Positions 8,196-16,226 of a DNA stretch of 64,000 nucleotides are shown piece after piece (position 1 is the first letter of the stretch; each line of letters begins with the position of its first letter). The DNA lies in assembly GCF_041435355.1 (NCBI RefSeq), contig NZ_CP108442.1, positions 558,001 to 622,000 on the forward strand. Direction: 5' to 3'. The notes beneath the pieces are model-generated. The model was not told the origin of the DNA and searched no databases. It saw nothing but the letters and a program-made list of their open reading frames with translations. Origin of the DNA: Streptomyces sp. NBC_01276. Its GTDB lineage: Bacteria; Actinomycetota; Actinomycetes; Streptomycetales; Streptomycetaceae. The translations under genes were made by a program, and so were the position numbers.

Positions 8196-9614
8196 ATGTC
8201 GCACGATTCCGACGGGCAGTACCAGCCGCCGTACCGGCCGGACGGGCAGTACCCGCAGCAGCCCCCGTACGGTCAGCAACAGGGCCGACAGCAGGGCCAG
8301 CCGCAGTACGCGCCCCAGGGCCGGTCCCAGCCTCCCTACGGCCAGCCCCCGCAGGGCCGCCCCCCGCAGGGTCAGCAGCCCTACGGCCGGCCCGGCTACG
8401 GGCAGCCGCAGCAGGGCGGGGGACCCTACGGCCAGAACGGCTACGGGCAGGACCAGGGGTACGAGGCCCCCACCATGCAGCAGCCCCGCTACGAGCAGCC
8501 GCCGTACCAGCAGCAGCACCAGCACGACCAGTACGAGCCCCCCTACGGGGAGGAACCCCCGCGCCGGAAGTCCAAGGCGAAGAAGTGGATCATCGCCGGA
8601 GTCTCGGTCCTGGCCCTCGCGGGCATCGCCGCGGGCACCATGAGCTACTTCGAGATACCGCCGTTCACCGACAAGGGCGAGGCCGTTTCCTTCGGCAAGC
8701 CCGCGGGCGACAAGGGTGGGGAGGCCAAGCAGGCGCCGAACTCGAAGGCGCTGATGCCGACGAACCCGACGGCCCAGTTCAAGAACGCGTCGACCCTGTC
8801 GGACGGCACCCACGTGGCGGTCACCGAGCTCGACGGCAAGAAGTCCGGCTTCAAGGGGAAGGTGTGGATCTGGGCTCCGAAGGAGTACAACGACCCCAAG
8901 TTCGCCAAGAGCGGCTTCCCGGTCATGATCGCCCTGCCCGGCGGCGCCGGCTACCCGATGAACTACTGGATGGGTACCGACCTCAAGCTTCAGTCCAGCA
9001 TCAGCCAGTGGTACTCCGAGGGGAAGAGCAAGCCCTTCATCCTGGCGATGCCGGTGCTCAACCCGCAGCCGGACGAACCCAAGGCCATCTACTGGGACGG
9101 TTCCGACATTCCGGAGCAGCCCAAGATGGGCACCTGGCTGACCGAGGACGTCCCGAACCTGGTGAAGGAGAACTTCCGCACCGTCAAGTCGCGTGACGGC
9201 TGGGCCTACATGGGCTCGTCCACCGGCGGCTTCGCCAGCCTCAAGGCCGTGCTGAAGTACCCGGAGAAGTTCAAGGCCGCGATCTGCTCCGGACCGGACA
9301 TCGTCCCGGACTCCCCCCTGTGGGTGGGCCACGACAAGGAGAAGGCCGAGAACAATCCGGAGCTCCTCGCCAAGCAGCTCATCGACAAGAAGGGCCCGGA
9401 CGTCTACCTGGCCTTCCAGGTCGGCGACAACGAGAGCAACAAGAAGACGCTCCCGGACGTGCAGAAGTTCGTCGCGACCTACACCAAGGGACCGATCCAC
9501 ACCAGCCTGAGGGTGATCCCGGGCGGCCAGCACAACGCCAAGACCTACGTGCCGAACATGGGTCTGGGGCCGATCGAGTTCATCAGCAAGGTCATGGAAG
9601 GACCAGTGGAGTAG
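8196..9614 (+). CDS. Membrane-anchored esterase with a long Gln/Pro/Tyr-rich N-terminal tail
   Basis: 472 residues. Residues 1-122 are low-complexity Gln/Pro/Tyr/Gly, with repeated PPYG and QPxYG units, ending in a basic patch PPRRKSKAKK. One transmembrane helix spans about 131-150. The C-terminal 300 residues are an alpha/beta hydrolase of the esterase D / antigen-85 type: FPVMIALPGGAGYPMNYWMG near the oxyanion site, nucleophile elbow GSSTG with Ser about 342, and a histidine in PGGQHNAKTY near 452. The catalytic domain is probably outside the cell. The end overlaps the convergent carboxylesterase by 23 bp. Confidence 0.82.
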   Translation: MSHDSDGQYQPPYRPDGQYPQQPPYGQQQGRQQGQPQYAPQGRSQPPYGQPPQGRPPQGQQPYGRPGYGQPQQGGGPYGQNGYGQDQGYEAPTMQQPRYEQPPYQQQHQHDQYEPPYGEEPPRRKSKAKKWIIAGVSVLALAGIAAGTMSYFEIPPFTDKGEAVSFGKPAGDKGGEAKQAPNSKALMPTNPTAQFKNASTLSDGTHVAVTELDGKKSGFKGKVWIWAPKEYNDPKFAKSGFPVMIALPGGAGYPMNYWMGTDLKLQSSISQWYSEGKSKPFILAMPVLNPQPDEPKAIYWDGSDIPEQPKMGTWLTEDVPNLVKENFRTVKSRDGWAYMGSSTGGFASLKAVLKYPEKFKAAICSGPDIVPDSPLWVGHDKEKAENNPELLAKQLIDKKGPDVYLAFQVGDNESNKKTLPDVQKFVATYTKGPIHTSLRVIPGGQHNAKTYVPNMGLGPIEFISKVMEGPVE

Positions 9615-11046
9615 CAGCCTCCGCACGCACTGCCTCCGGCTCCGGCCCGCCGAACACCTTCGGCGGGCCGTTGCCGTTCCAGGGCTCCCAGCCGGGGTCC
9701 CCGGTGGTGGCGTAGCGGACCCAGGCCCCGTGCATCTCGTCGGCGAGGGCCTGCGGCGCGTCCGGCCCGGCCAGCCAGGCGGACTCCGGCAGGCCGAGGG
9801 TGTCGAAGACGAAACCCAGCTCCAGCGCGTGGCAGGCCCCCAGCCCGGGTACCCCGCTGTGCCAGCCGAACTCGTACAGATGGCTCGGGGCCGCCCGCCG
9901 GGCCCCGGCGATCCGGCGCAGGGGGTCGCGCAGCAGCCGGTCGGTGACCAGGTGCCCGGCCAGGTCGGCCGGGGAGGCTTGCGGCAGCACGGCGCGCAGG
10001 GCCCGTACGGCGGCCCGGTCCTTGCCGCCGCGCAGCCGGCCGTACGCCACGGCCAGCGGGCCGAGCCGGTCCAGCAGGCGCATCCCGCCGGTGGGCGCCA
10101 GCCACAGCCGGTGCTCCTGGGCGGTCCAGCCCATCAGCAGCGGCACGTCCGAGGCCGCGGCGGCCTCCAGCGGGTCGGCGGGGAGCGTGTCCGGGTCCGT
10201 GACCAGCCCGAAGGCCGGACCGCCCAGCACCGGGGAGGAGCGGCGCATCGCCGCCGCCTGGGCGGAGAGCAGCGCGGGCAGGCCCACCGCCCCGAAGGCC
10301 CGGGCGGTGGCCGGCACCCCGAGCCGGGCGGCCATCCGCCGCACCATCGTGCGGACCTGGTCGCGCGGCAGCGCCTCGGGGGCTCCGCTCTGCAGGACGG
10401 CCCGCGCGAACAGGCCCTCGGCGCGTGGGGCCGCGAGCAGGGCGCCCACGCTGATCGCCCCGGCGGACTCGCCGAAGACGGTGACGCGGCCGGGGTCGCC
10501 GCCGAAGGCCGCGATGTTGTCCCGGACCCATTCGAGGGCGGCGATCTGGTCGAGGAGGCCGCGGTTGGCGGGGGCGTCGGGGAAGAGCCCGTACCCGAGT
10601 ACGCCGAGGCGGAAGTTGACCGAGACGAGCACGACCCCGTCGCGGGCGAAGGCGGAGCCGTCGTAGACGGGGACGGCGGAGGAGCCCCGGGTGTGGGCGC
10701 CGCCGTGCAGCCACACCATGACGGGCAGCCGGGCCGCGGGCGCCGGGTCGGGGGTCCACACGTTGACGGTGAGGCAGTCCTCACCGGAGATCTCCGGGTC
10801 GGACAGCAGGGCGGCGAAGGCCTCGGGGTAGGGCACCTTGGGGGCGGTGGGGCCGAACGCCCCCGCGTCGCGTACGCCGTCCCAGGCCGCCGGGGGTCCG
10901 GGGGCCGCGAAGGCGCGCGGGCCGACGGGCGGGGCCGCGTAGGGGACACCCCGGAAGACGGCGGTCCCGCCGGGGCCCCAGCGGCCCTCCACCGTGCCGT
11001 GTGCGGTACCGGCCCGGGGCCGTCCGCCGCCGCTCGCTGTGCTCAT
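9592..11046 (-). CDS. Carboxylesterase / lipase, type B
   Basis: 484 residues from ATG 11046; a longer frame upstream crosses the divergent small secreted gene and is rejected. It has the full type-B architecture: GTVEGR start, FRGVPYAAPPVGPRAF near 31-46, EDCLTVNVWTPD, oxyanion HGGA at 114-117, and nucleophile elbow GESAG with Ser 194. The acid and histidine are expected near GLVTDPDTLP... and the HSGVPGLGACHALELGFVF stretch. No signal peptide, so likely cytosolic. It hydrolyses carboxylic esters of unknown identity. The 3' end overlaps the surface esterase gene on the opposite strand. Confidence 0.88.
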   Translation of the reverse strand: MSTASGGGRPRAGTAHGTVEGRWGPGGTAVFRGVPYAAPPVGPRAFAAPGPPAAWDGVRDAGAFGPTAPKVPYPEAFAALLSDPEISGEDCLTVNVWTPDPAPAARLPVMVWLHGGAHTRGSSAVPVYDGSAFARDGVVLVSVNFRLGVLGYGLFPDAPANRGLLDQIAALEWVRDNIAAFGGDPGRVTVFGESAGAISVGALLAAPRAEGLFARAVLQSGAPEALPRDQVRTMVRRMAARLGVPATARAFGAVGLPALLSAQAAAMRRSSPVLGGPAFGLVTDPDTLPADPLEAAAASDVPLLMGWTAQEHRLWLAPTGGMRLLDRLGPLAVAYGRLRGGKDRAAVRALRAVLPQASPADLAGHLVTDRLLRDPLRRIAGARRAAPSHLYEFGWHSGVPGLGACHALELGFVFDTLGLPESAWLAGPDAPQALADEMHGAWVRYATTGDPGWEPWNGNGPPKVFGGPEPEAVRAEAATPLVLP

Positions 11047-11149
11047 CCGTGCTCTCCTCGGTCCTCGCCCGCGCTCCGGGCACGGTCGCACAGGCGTGCC
11101 GGGGGTGACAAGGCGTGACCCGGGCCGGGGGCGTCCGGGTTGGACCGGC

Positions 11150-11485
11150 ATGCGAACCGTTCGGAACCCCCGCGCACCACGCGTCCTGTCCGCCCTGCTG
11201 CTGGCCGCGGCCGGCCTCTCGGGGGCCGTCGGCCCCGCCCTGGCCGCCGGGCCCGACTTCCAGTACGTCGGCCAGGACGACCGGGTCCACGCCGTGGCCT
11301 CCCCGAAGGGCTGCGTCGAGGCGGAGGGCGGCGGCACCCGGGCCGTCACCAACCGGACCCGGGCCACCGCGACCCTCTACCGCGAACCGCGCTGCGCGGG
11401 GCCGGCCGTGGCGGTCCTGCGGCCCGGAACGGTGACCCAGGTGCGGCAGTACTTCGCCTCCGTCCGGTTCTCGGTCACCGGGTAG
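11150..11485 (+). CDS. Small secreted protein, possible beta/gamma-crystallin-like fold
   Basis: 111 residues with a clear Sec signal (basic start, then VLSALLLAAAGLSGAVGPALAA, cut before GPDF). The mature protein of about 80 residues has two cysteines (KGCVEAEG and EPRCAGPA) and the sequence NRTRATATLYREPRCAG...LRPG...YFASVRF. That order, Asn-x-Thr-x4-Val/Leu-Tyr, Cys-x-Gly and a terminal SVRF strand, recalls small crystallin-like secreted proteins of Streptomyces. The assignment is tentative. The chaplin gene follows 95 bp downstream on the same strand. Confidence 0.7.
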   Translation: MRTVRNPRAPRVLSALLLAAAGLSGAVGPALAAGPDFQYVGQDDRVHAVASPKGCVEAEGGGTRAVTNRTRATATLYREPRCAGPAVAVLRPGTVTQVRQYFASVRFSVTG

Positions 11486-11580
11486 GCCCACGGACCGTGA
11501 CCACTCGGCGCTCGCCGCGTTGTATGCCATGTCAAACGCCGCAACCACTGCGGCGCCCCACATCTCACGAGGAGATCTTG

Positions 11581-11868
11581 ATGTCGCGTATCGCGAAGGC
11601 GTTCGTCATCACCGCTGCTGCCGGTAGCGCCCTGGCCGCCGGTGCGGGTCTGGCGGCTGCCGATGCCGGAGCGCACGGTGCGGCGGTCGGCTCCCCCGGT
11701 GTCCTGTCGGGCAACCTCGTCCAGGTTCCGGTCCACGTCCCGGTCAACGTCTGCGGCAACACCGTGAACGTGATCGGCCTGCTGAACCCGGCCTTCGGCA
11801 ACACCTGCATCAACGCGTCGGGCGGCGAGCACGGCGACCACCACACCCAGGGCGGCTACGGCGGCTGA
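11581..11868 (+). CDS. Chaplin (short, secreted amyloid surface protein)
   Basis: 95 residues, ATG preceded by ACGAGGAGAT. A signal peptide (about 1-27) is followed by one chaplin domain: GSPGVLSGNLVQVPVHVPV, then NVCGN...NPAFGNTCIN with Cys 58 and Cys 76, which form the conserved disulfide. Short chaplins assemble into the amyloid rodlet layer that lowers surface tension and lets aerial hyphae emerge. The last 16 residues are a Gly/His tail (GEHGDHHTQGGYGG), not part of the usual short-chaplin end. A strong terminator follows, and chaplin genes are normally developmentally controlled through the bld cascade and sigma factors. Confidence 0.95.
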   Translation: MSRIAKAFVITAAAGSALAAGAGLAAADAGAHGAAVGSPGVLSGNLVQVPVHVPVNVCGNTVNVIGLLNPAFGNTCINASGGEHGDHHTQGGYGG

Positions 11869-11889
11869 CCACCGGCCCGACCTGACGAG

Positions 11890-11919
11890 AAGGGCCCCCG
11901 CCGGACGGCGGGGGCCCTT
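11890..11919 (+). terminator. Rho-independent-type terminator after the chaplin
   Basis: A perfect 13-bp stem (AAGGGCCCCCGCC at 11890-11902 with its complement at 11907-11919) and a GGAC loop sits 21 bp after the chaplin stop; the right arm runs into TTCCCC. Confidence 0.8.
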
Positions 11920-11980
11920 CCCCGTGCCCTCGGCCCCCGGCCCCCGGCCCGCACGGGAGACCGGGCCCGGGGCGGGGAGC

Positions 11981-12844
11981 TCACGCGTAGCGGTAGACGC
12001 CCTGGTGTCCGTACATCTCGCGCGGGCTCACGCCCCACGGCGGCATCGGCTCGTCGAGGGCGATCACCCGGCCCCGCTGGAGGTCACCCGGGGCGAGGGG
12101 GGCGGCCGGCAGGTAGCCGGAGTCGGGATGCTGCTGCTGCCAGCGGTCCCAGAGCAGGTCCACGAAGGCGTGGTGGAGCCAGAAGGCGGGGTCGTTGGGG
12201 GCCGTGCCGCCCGTCATGTGACCGCCGATCCACTGGTGGACCTTGTTGTGGTTGCGCCAGCGCTCGCTCTTGGGCGCGGCCCAGCCCTCCAGTTTGTTGC
12301 GGAAACCGCCGCCGGCGGCGGTGGAGTCCCAGGGCGAGCTGTCGTAGAGGGGGTCGTCGAGCGCCCACTGGAGTTCGGCCGGGGTGGGCAGGGAGATCGG
12401 GTTGCCCGGACGGCCGAGGTTGCGGGTGAGGAACCGGGCCTCGGTGATCCCGACGGTGATCGTCCAGTTGCCGTGTTCGTAGGCGAAGGGGCCGGTCATC
12501 ACCTGCCGGTCGCCCTCACGGCCGGTGCCGCCGAGGAAGTCGTCGGCCCACAGGGAGGAGACGGGGCTGGTGTCGGTGGTCCAGTCCCAGTACGGGATGG
12601 ACACCCCCGGGTCGAGGGCCCTCAGCTCCTTCTCGAACTCCAGCAGGTAGCGCCGGTGCCAGGGGAAGAAGGACGGGGACATGTGCCCGACGCGCAGTTT
12701 GCGGTCCCGGTCGGGCACGAAGTACCGGTCGTGGGTCCGCACGAACGCGTCGTACGTGCCGTTGCGCTTGAGCTCCAGCACGGCTGCCGTGAACCGCTTC
12801 TTCTGGGCGCCGGTCAGGTCCTTCTGGTTCTGCCGCGTGTACAA
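11981..12844 (-). CDS. melC2: Tyrosinase (monophenol monooxygenase, type-3 copper)
   Basis: 287 residues, close to the usual length of Streptomyces tyrosinase. CuA histidines are H38 (RTHDRYF), H54 (VGHMSP) and H63 (PWHRRYLLEFE); CuB histidines are in WRNHNKVHQW and FWLHHAFVDLLW. It hydroxylates and oxidises tyrosine to melanin precursors. The start is TTG at 12844, preceded at good spacing by GGGAGGAG; no better start fits the family N-terminus. It has no signal peptide and would be carried out by the Tat-signal partner MelC1, whose gene lies 25 bp upstream in the same operon. Confidence 0.95.
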   Translation of the reverse strand: MYTRQNQKDLTGAQKKRFTAAVLELKRNGTYDAFVRTHDRYFVPDRDRKLRVGHMSPSFFPWHRRYLLEFEKELRALDPGVSIPYWDWTTDTSPVSSLWADDFLGGTGREGDRQVMTGPFAYEHGNWTITVGITEARFLTRNLGRPGNPISLPTPAELQWALDDPLYDSSPWDSTAAGGGFRNKLEGWAAPKSERWRNHNKVHQWIGGHMTGGTAPNDPAFWLHHAFVDLLWDRWQQQHPDSGYLPAAPLAPGDLQRGRVIALDEPMPPWGVSPREMYGHQGVYRYA

Positions 12845-12869
12845 GGCGGGGCTCCTCCCGGGATGTCCG

Positions 12870-13247
12870 TCAGCCGTGGTGCGGGGCCGCGAGGGCCAGC
12901 TGGGTGGTGCCGAGTTCGTCGACGGCGGCCCGGGCCAGCTCCAGCGGGGTCGCGAAGGACTCGAAGTGGTTGACCCCGCTCAGGTAACTGCCGTCGGCAC
13001 GCCGCATGACGTGCAGGGGGCGGCCGTCGATGCGCACCCCGGCCCCCGCGAGGTCGACGCTGATGTGGCGGCCGCGGTACGTCTCCTCGGTGAGCGGCGC
13101 CGGGGTGAGGGTCTGGCGCGGGCGCCGGGCCCCGAGGACGGGGGCCAGGGCCGCGGCCGTGCCGGCGAGCACGGCCGCGGTGAAGGCCGTACGCAGGACC
13201 GTGCGGCGGCTCGGTCGGGCTGCTGCTGCTGCTGCTGCTGCGTACAT
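12870..13247 (-). CDS. melC1: Tyrosinase helper / copper chaperone MelC1
   Basis: 125 residues. After an eight-alanine run, a Tat signal (PSRRTVLRTAFTAAVLAGTA) leads to a mature domain containing YRGRHISVD...IDGRPLHVMRRADGSYLSGVNH and a C-terminal PHH. The LHVM and VNH motifs are hallmarks of MelC1, which binds MelC2, delivers copper to it and drives its Tat export. It is first in a two-gene melC operon. The N-terminal poly-Ala is encoded by seven consecutive GCA codons plus GCC, odd in a genome where GCC/GCG dominate. Signal context GAGGGAGACCGT precedes the ATG. Confidence 0.92.
   Translation of the reverse strand: MYAAAAAAAARPSRRTVLRTAFTAAVLAGTAAALAPVLGARRPRQTLTPAPLTEETYRGRHISVDLAGAGVRIDGRPLHVMRRADGSYLSGVNHFESFATPLELARAAVDELGTTQLALAAPHHG
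13219..13241. repeat. GCA/TGC trinucleotide repeat in melC1
   Basis: The plus strand reads TGC seven times in succession; on the coding strand these are GCA codons 3-9 of melC1. A pure triplet run at the start of a gene can change length by slippage without shifting frame. Confidence 0.8.
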
Positions 13248-13306
13248 ACGGTCTCCCTCGCTCGGCGTTCCGCGCTACGGGGTCTAACGCGGCGTGGCGG
13301 GCGAGG

Positions 13307-13849
13307 TCACCTCCGCTCGGCGGCCCGCTCGGGGTGCTTGTAGTAGAGGGTCGTGGGGCACAGCCGCCCGGCCGGGTCGGTGGCGTAGTCGGGGATGGTG
13401 CCGGCCTCGGTCCAGCCGGCCGCGCGGTAGACCCGTTCCGCCGGGCTGCCGGTCTCCGTGTCGAGGAACAGCAGGACGATCCCGGCCACGGCGGCCTGGT
13501 GCTCGGCCTCGGCGAGCAGGGCACGGGCGGTGCCGCGGCCCCGGGCGGACGGGTGGACCATCAGCTTGCGCAGTTCGGCGCGGTGGCGGCCGTTCGGCTT
13601 GGTCTCCCGGTGCCAGCCGACGGTGCCGTCGAGCCGGCCGTCGGGGGCCCGGGAGATCCAGAGGGCGAGGGTGCCCTCCTCGACGGTGGGCAGCAGGGAG
13701 TCCCACCAGGCGGCGGCCTCCTCGTGGCCGAGGCCGGTGAGGAAGCCGAGGGAGGCTCCGTCCGCGACGACGTCGCGCAGGAGGGCGGCGAGTTCGTCGC
13801 GGTGGGCGCGCAGTGCGGGCGCGGTGAGGCGGGTGAGGGTGGCCGTCAT
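13307..13849 (-). CDS. GNAT family N-acetyltransferase
   Basis: 180 residues from ATG 13849 (an in-frame ATG at 13879 is possible). The acetyl-CoA site is clear: LRKLMVHPSARGRGTARALLAEAEH, with the RGRGTA loop near residue 106, and the following strand GIVLLFLDTETGSPAERVYRAAGW is a typical GNAT beta5-alpha4. The C-terminus ends in a polar arginine-rich tail. Substrate unknown; enzymes of this small type acetylate amines or antibiotics. It is transcribed toward the same direction as melC but separated by a gap of 59 bp. Confidence 0.87.
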   Translation of the reverse strand: MTATLTRLTAPALRAHRDELAALLRDVVADGASLGFLTGLGHEEAAAWWDSLLPTVEEGTLALWISRAPDGRLDGTVGWHRETKPNGRHRAELRKLMVHPSARGRGTARALLAEAEHQAAVAGIVLLFLDTETGSPAERVYRAAGWTEAGTIPDYATDPAGRLCPTTLYYKHPERAAERR

Positions 13850-14013
13850 GGGCCGAGGATAGGAACCGTCCCGTGGCACGGCGCGGGCGGGGCCGCTGGA
13901 TGCCGCTGGAACGAACCGGGGGCCCGGGCATCCGGATCACCAAGTCACGCGCTGTGTAAGCTGATTACTGAAGATCATTTCTTCTTCCGCACGAGACTTC
14001 TGGGGGACCACGC

Positions 14014-14217
14014 ATGAATCCGACCACCCGTAACGCCGCCGTCGTCGCGGCCGCCGTCGCCGCTCTCACCGGAGCGGCCACCGCCGGGTCCGCGAGCCCG
14101 GCCGCCCCGGCCGACCGGGACGGCATCAGCGTCGTCGCGCACATGGCGATGCCGTCCGCGCCCGCCGCCCAGGCCGAGGACACCCTGGCCATGGTCCGGC
14201 ACGGGTACCTGTCGTAG
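14014..14217 (+). CDS. Very small secreted peptide, unknown function
   Basis: 67 residues. A hydrophobic Ala-rich signal-like segment (residues 8-25) ends near GSASPAAPA, which would release a mature peptide of about 40 residues containing HMAMPSAPAAQAEDTLAMV. The ATG is preceded by CTGGGGGACC at good spacing, and the next gene begins 11 bp after its stop, so the two are likely cotranscribed. No family recognised. An AT-richer promoter region lies immediately upstream (around 13945-13985). Confidence 0.55.
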   Translation: MNPTTRNAAVVAAAVAALTGAATAGSASPAAPADRDGISVVAHMAMPSAPAAQAEDTLAMVRHGYLS

Positions 14218-14228
14218 CAGCCGCCCGC

Positions 14229-15041
14229 ATGAGCGATCCACTGGCCGCTCCGGCGACCGGTCCGACCGTGGTGGAGAGGCTGGTCGAGCTCTCCACCCGG
14301 TTGCAGGCCATGTGGGAGGCCACGCCGACGGTGATGCTCCCGGGCTGGGGGCACCCGTTCCGGTCCCTCGCCGAGCTGCTCCCCGAGCGGGACCTGCTGC
14401 TCGCCGACCGGAACCCGCAGATGGTGCCGCTGCTGTGGTACCCGGCGCTGCGCGCGCCCGGACCCGCCGGCCCGGTGGTCGAGGTCTTCGACCACCTGCC
14501 GGGCGACCGGCCCGCGTCCCCGCTGATGCTGCGCCGCCAGGACCTCGCGGGTCTCTACAGCTGGGCGGTGTGCACCACCTCGGCCGTGGAGTGGATCGCG
14601 GCCGTCACCGGCGGCGCGCCCCTGGTGGAGGTGGGCGCCGGATCCGGCTACTGGGCACGGCAGTTGTCCCTCGCCGGGGTCGGCGTCGTGGCCACCGACC
14701 TGCATCCCGTCGAGGGGAACGGCTTCACCCACGGCTTCCGTTACGCCGAGGTCCACACGCTCGCGGCGGCCGACGCCGTGCGCCGCCACCCCGGGCACAC
14801 GCTGCTCCTGGTGTGGCCCCCTCCGGCGGACCCGATGGCCGCACGGGCCCTGCGCGCCTACCGCGGGGAGCTGTTCCTCTACGTCGGCGAGGGCCCCGGC
14901 GGGATGTGCGCCGACGCCGCCTTCTTCGCGGAGCTGCGCCGCCACTGGACCGTCGAGGCCGTCTGCCGGCCGACGGTCCGCTGGCTGGGCCACGCGGACC
15001 GCGTCACGCTCTACCGCAGGCGCCGTCCGGCGCGGTCCTGA
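14229..15041 (+). CDS. Class I SAM-dependent methyltransferase-like protein
   Basis: 270 residues. The SAM motif I is PLVEVGAGSGYWARQL near residues 133-148, followed by the acidic strand VVATDLHPVEGNG, and a motif IV-like stretch TLLLVWPPPADPMA. The order and spacing match Rossmann methyltransferases. The long N-terminal region (MWEATPTVMLPGWGHPF) has no recognised role, and the protein lacks a signal peptide. The substrate is unknown. It follows a tiny secreted-peptide gene, so it could act on a related product, but nothing in the sequence proves that. Confidence 0.75.
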   Translation: MSDPLAAPATGPTVVERLVELSTRLQAMWEATPTVMLPGWGHPFRSLAELLPERDLLLADRNPQMVPLLWYPALRAPGPAGPVVEVFDHLPGDRPASPLMLRRQDLAGLYSWAVCTTSAVEWIAAVTGGAPLVEVGAGSGYWARQLSLAGVGVVATDLHPVEGNGFTHGFRYAEVHTLAAADAVRRHPGHTLLLVWPPPADPMAARALRAYRGELFLYVGEGPGGMCADAAFFAELRRHWTVEAVCRPTVRWLGHADRVTLYRRRRPARS

Positions 15042-15042
15042 C

Positions 15043-15106
15043 GCCGCGGCCGGCGGTGCCGGTCGGCCGGGGCCGCCGGTCCGCCGGTCCGCCGGTCGGC
15101 CGCGGC
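15043..15106. terminator. Bidirectional terminator containing 8-bp tandem repeats
   Basis: GCCGCGGCCG (15043-15052) pairs perfectly with CGGCCGCGGC (15097-15106) between two convergent genes. The loop side holds three tandem CCGCCGGT copies (15073-15096). Confidence 0.6.
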
Positions 15107-15107
15107 T

Positions 15108-16226
15108 TCAGGCCGGCGCGGGAAGTTCCGCGAAATCCGCGACGAGGCCCAGGTGGTGGCCCGTGGTGCCCAGGGCGAGGGAGTCGGCCTTGGCCCGCTT
15201 GAGGTAGAGGTGGGCGGGGTGTTCCCAGGTCATGCCGATGCCTCCGTGCAACTGGACGCACTCCTCGGCCGCCCGGACCGCGACCCCCGAACAGTAGGCC
15301 TGGGCGACCGCGACCGTGAGCGGGGCGTCGGGCGACGCCGTCGCGAGGGCGTCGGCGGCGGCGCGGGCCGCCGCGCGGGCGGAGGCCACGTCGAGCCAGA
15401 GCCGGGCGAGACGGTGCTTGAGGGCCTGGAAGGAGCCGACGGGGCGGTTGAACTGGTGGCGGCCCCGCACGTGGGCGACGGTCTCGGTGAGGCACCACTC
15501 GGCCAGACCGAGCTGTTCGGAGGCCAGCAGTCCGGCGCCGGACAGCAGTGCTCCGGCGACGGCCGCCCGCGCGGTCGCGGGGTCCGCGAGGCGGGTGCCG
15601 GGGGTCCCGTCGAGGGTGACGGTGGCGAGCGGCCGGGTGAGGTCCAGTGGGACGGCCGGGGTCAGCCGGGCGCCGGCCGCGGGGACTGCGTGCAGCCCGG
15701 TGTCGGCCAGGACCAGCAGGACGTCGGCCGCCGTCGCGTCGGCTACGGAGGTGACGGTGCCGCTCAGCGCGCCCCCGCCGGTGTCGCGCAGCGGCTGGGG
15801 CAGGGGGGCGCCGGGGGCCTGGGTGAGCGGGAGGGCGGGGACGCAGACCTTCCGTCCGGCCGCGAGTTCGCGCAGCAGGTCGGCGGCCTCGGCGGTGTCG
15901 CACCCGAGCAGGATCTCGGCGGCCAGGACGCAGCCGGTCAGGTACGGAACGGGGGCGACGGCCCGGCCGAGCTCCTCCAGGACCACGGCGGCCTCGCGGT
16001 GGCTCGCGCCCGCTCCCCCGAGCTTCTCGGGGACGAGGAGCCCGGCGGCGCCGATCCCGGAGGCGAGCGTGCGCCACAGGCCGGGGTCGTGCGGGCTGCC
16101 GCTCTCCGCACGGGCCAGCACGGTCGCGGGGGCGCAGTGGTCGGCGAGCAACGCCCGTACGGCGGAGCGGAGTTCCTCCTCGGTATCGGAGTAGAGCAGG
16201 TCGAGGGAGGCGCGCGAGGCGGTCAT
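15108..16226 (-). CDS. Acyl-CoA dehydrogenase (second, smaller subunit)
   Basis: 372 residues. It carries the acyl-CoA dehydrogenase fold: helical N-terminus (EEELRSAVRALLADHC), middle beta domain, and C-terminal FAD helix with VQLHGGIGMTWEHPAHLYLKRA near residue 345, with RHQFNRPVGSFQALKHRLA before it. It oxidises an acyl-CoA at the alpha-beta bond. Its start overlaps the stop of the preceding dehydrogenase by four bases (ATGA). In actinobacteria such adjacent pairs often form alpha2-beta2 heterotetramers used for sterol or branched side chains; that reading is inferred from gene order. Confidence 0.9.
   Translation of the reverse strand: MTASRASLDLLYSDTEEELRSAVRALLADHCAPATVLARAESGSPHDPGLWRTLASGIGAAGLLVPEKLGGAGASHREAAVVLEELGRAVAPVPYLTGCVLAAEILLGCDTAEAADLLRELAAGRKVCVPALPLTQAPGAPLPQPLRDTGGGALSGTVTSVADATAADVLLVLADTGLHAVPAAGARLTPAVPLDLTRPLATVTLDGTPGTRLADPATARAAVAGALLSGAGLLASEQLGLAEWCLTETVAHVRGRHQFNRPVGSFQALKHRLARLWLDVASARAAARAAADALATASPDAPLTVAVAQAYCSGVAVRAAEECVQLHGGIGMTWEHPAHLYLKRAKADSLALGTTGHHLGLVADFAELPAPA

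Noticed and set aside
15043..15106. CRISPR-like repeats
   Set aside because: The three CCGCCGGT copies are contiguous 8-mers within a terminator, with no spacers. No CRISPR array or cas gene is visible anywhere in the window.
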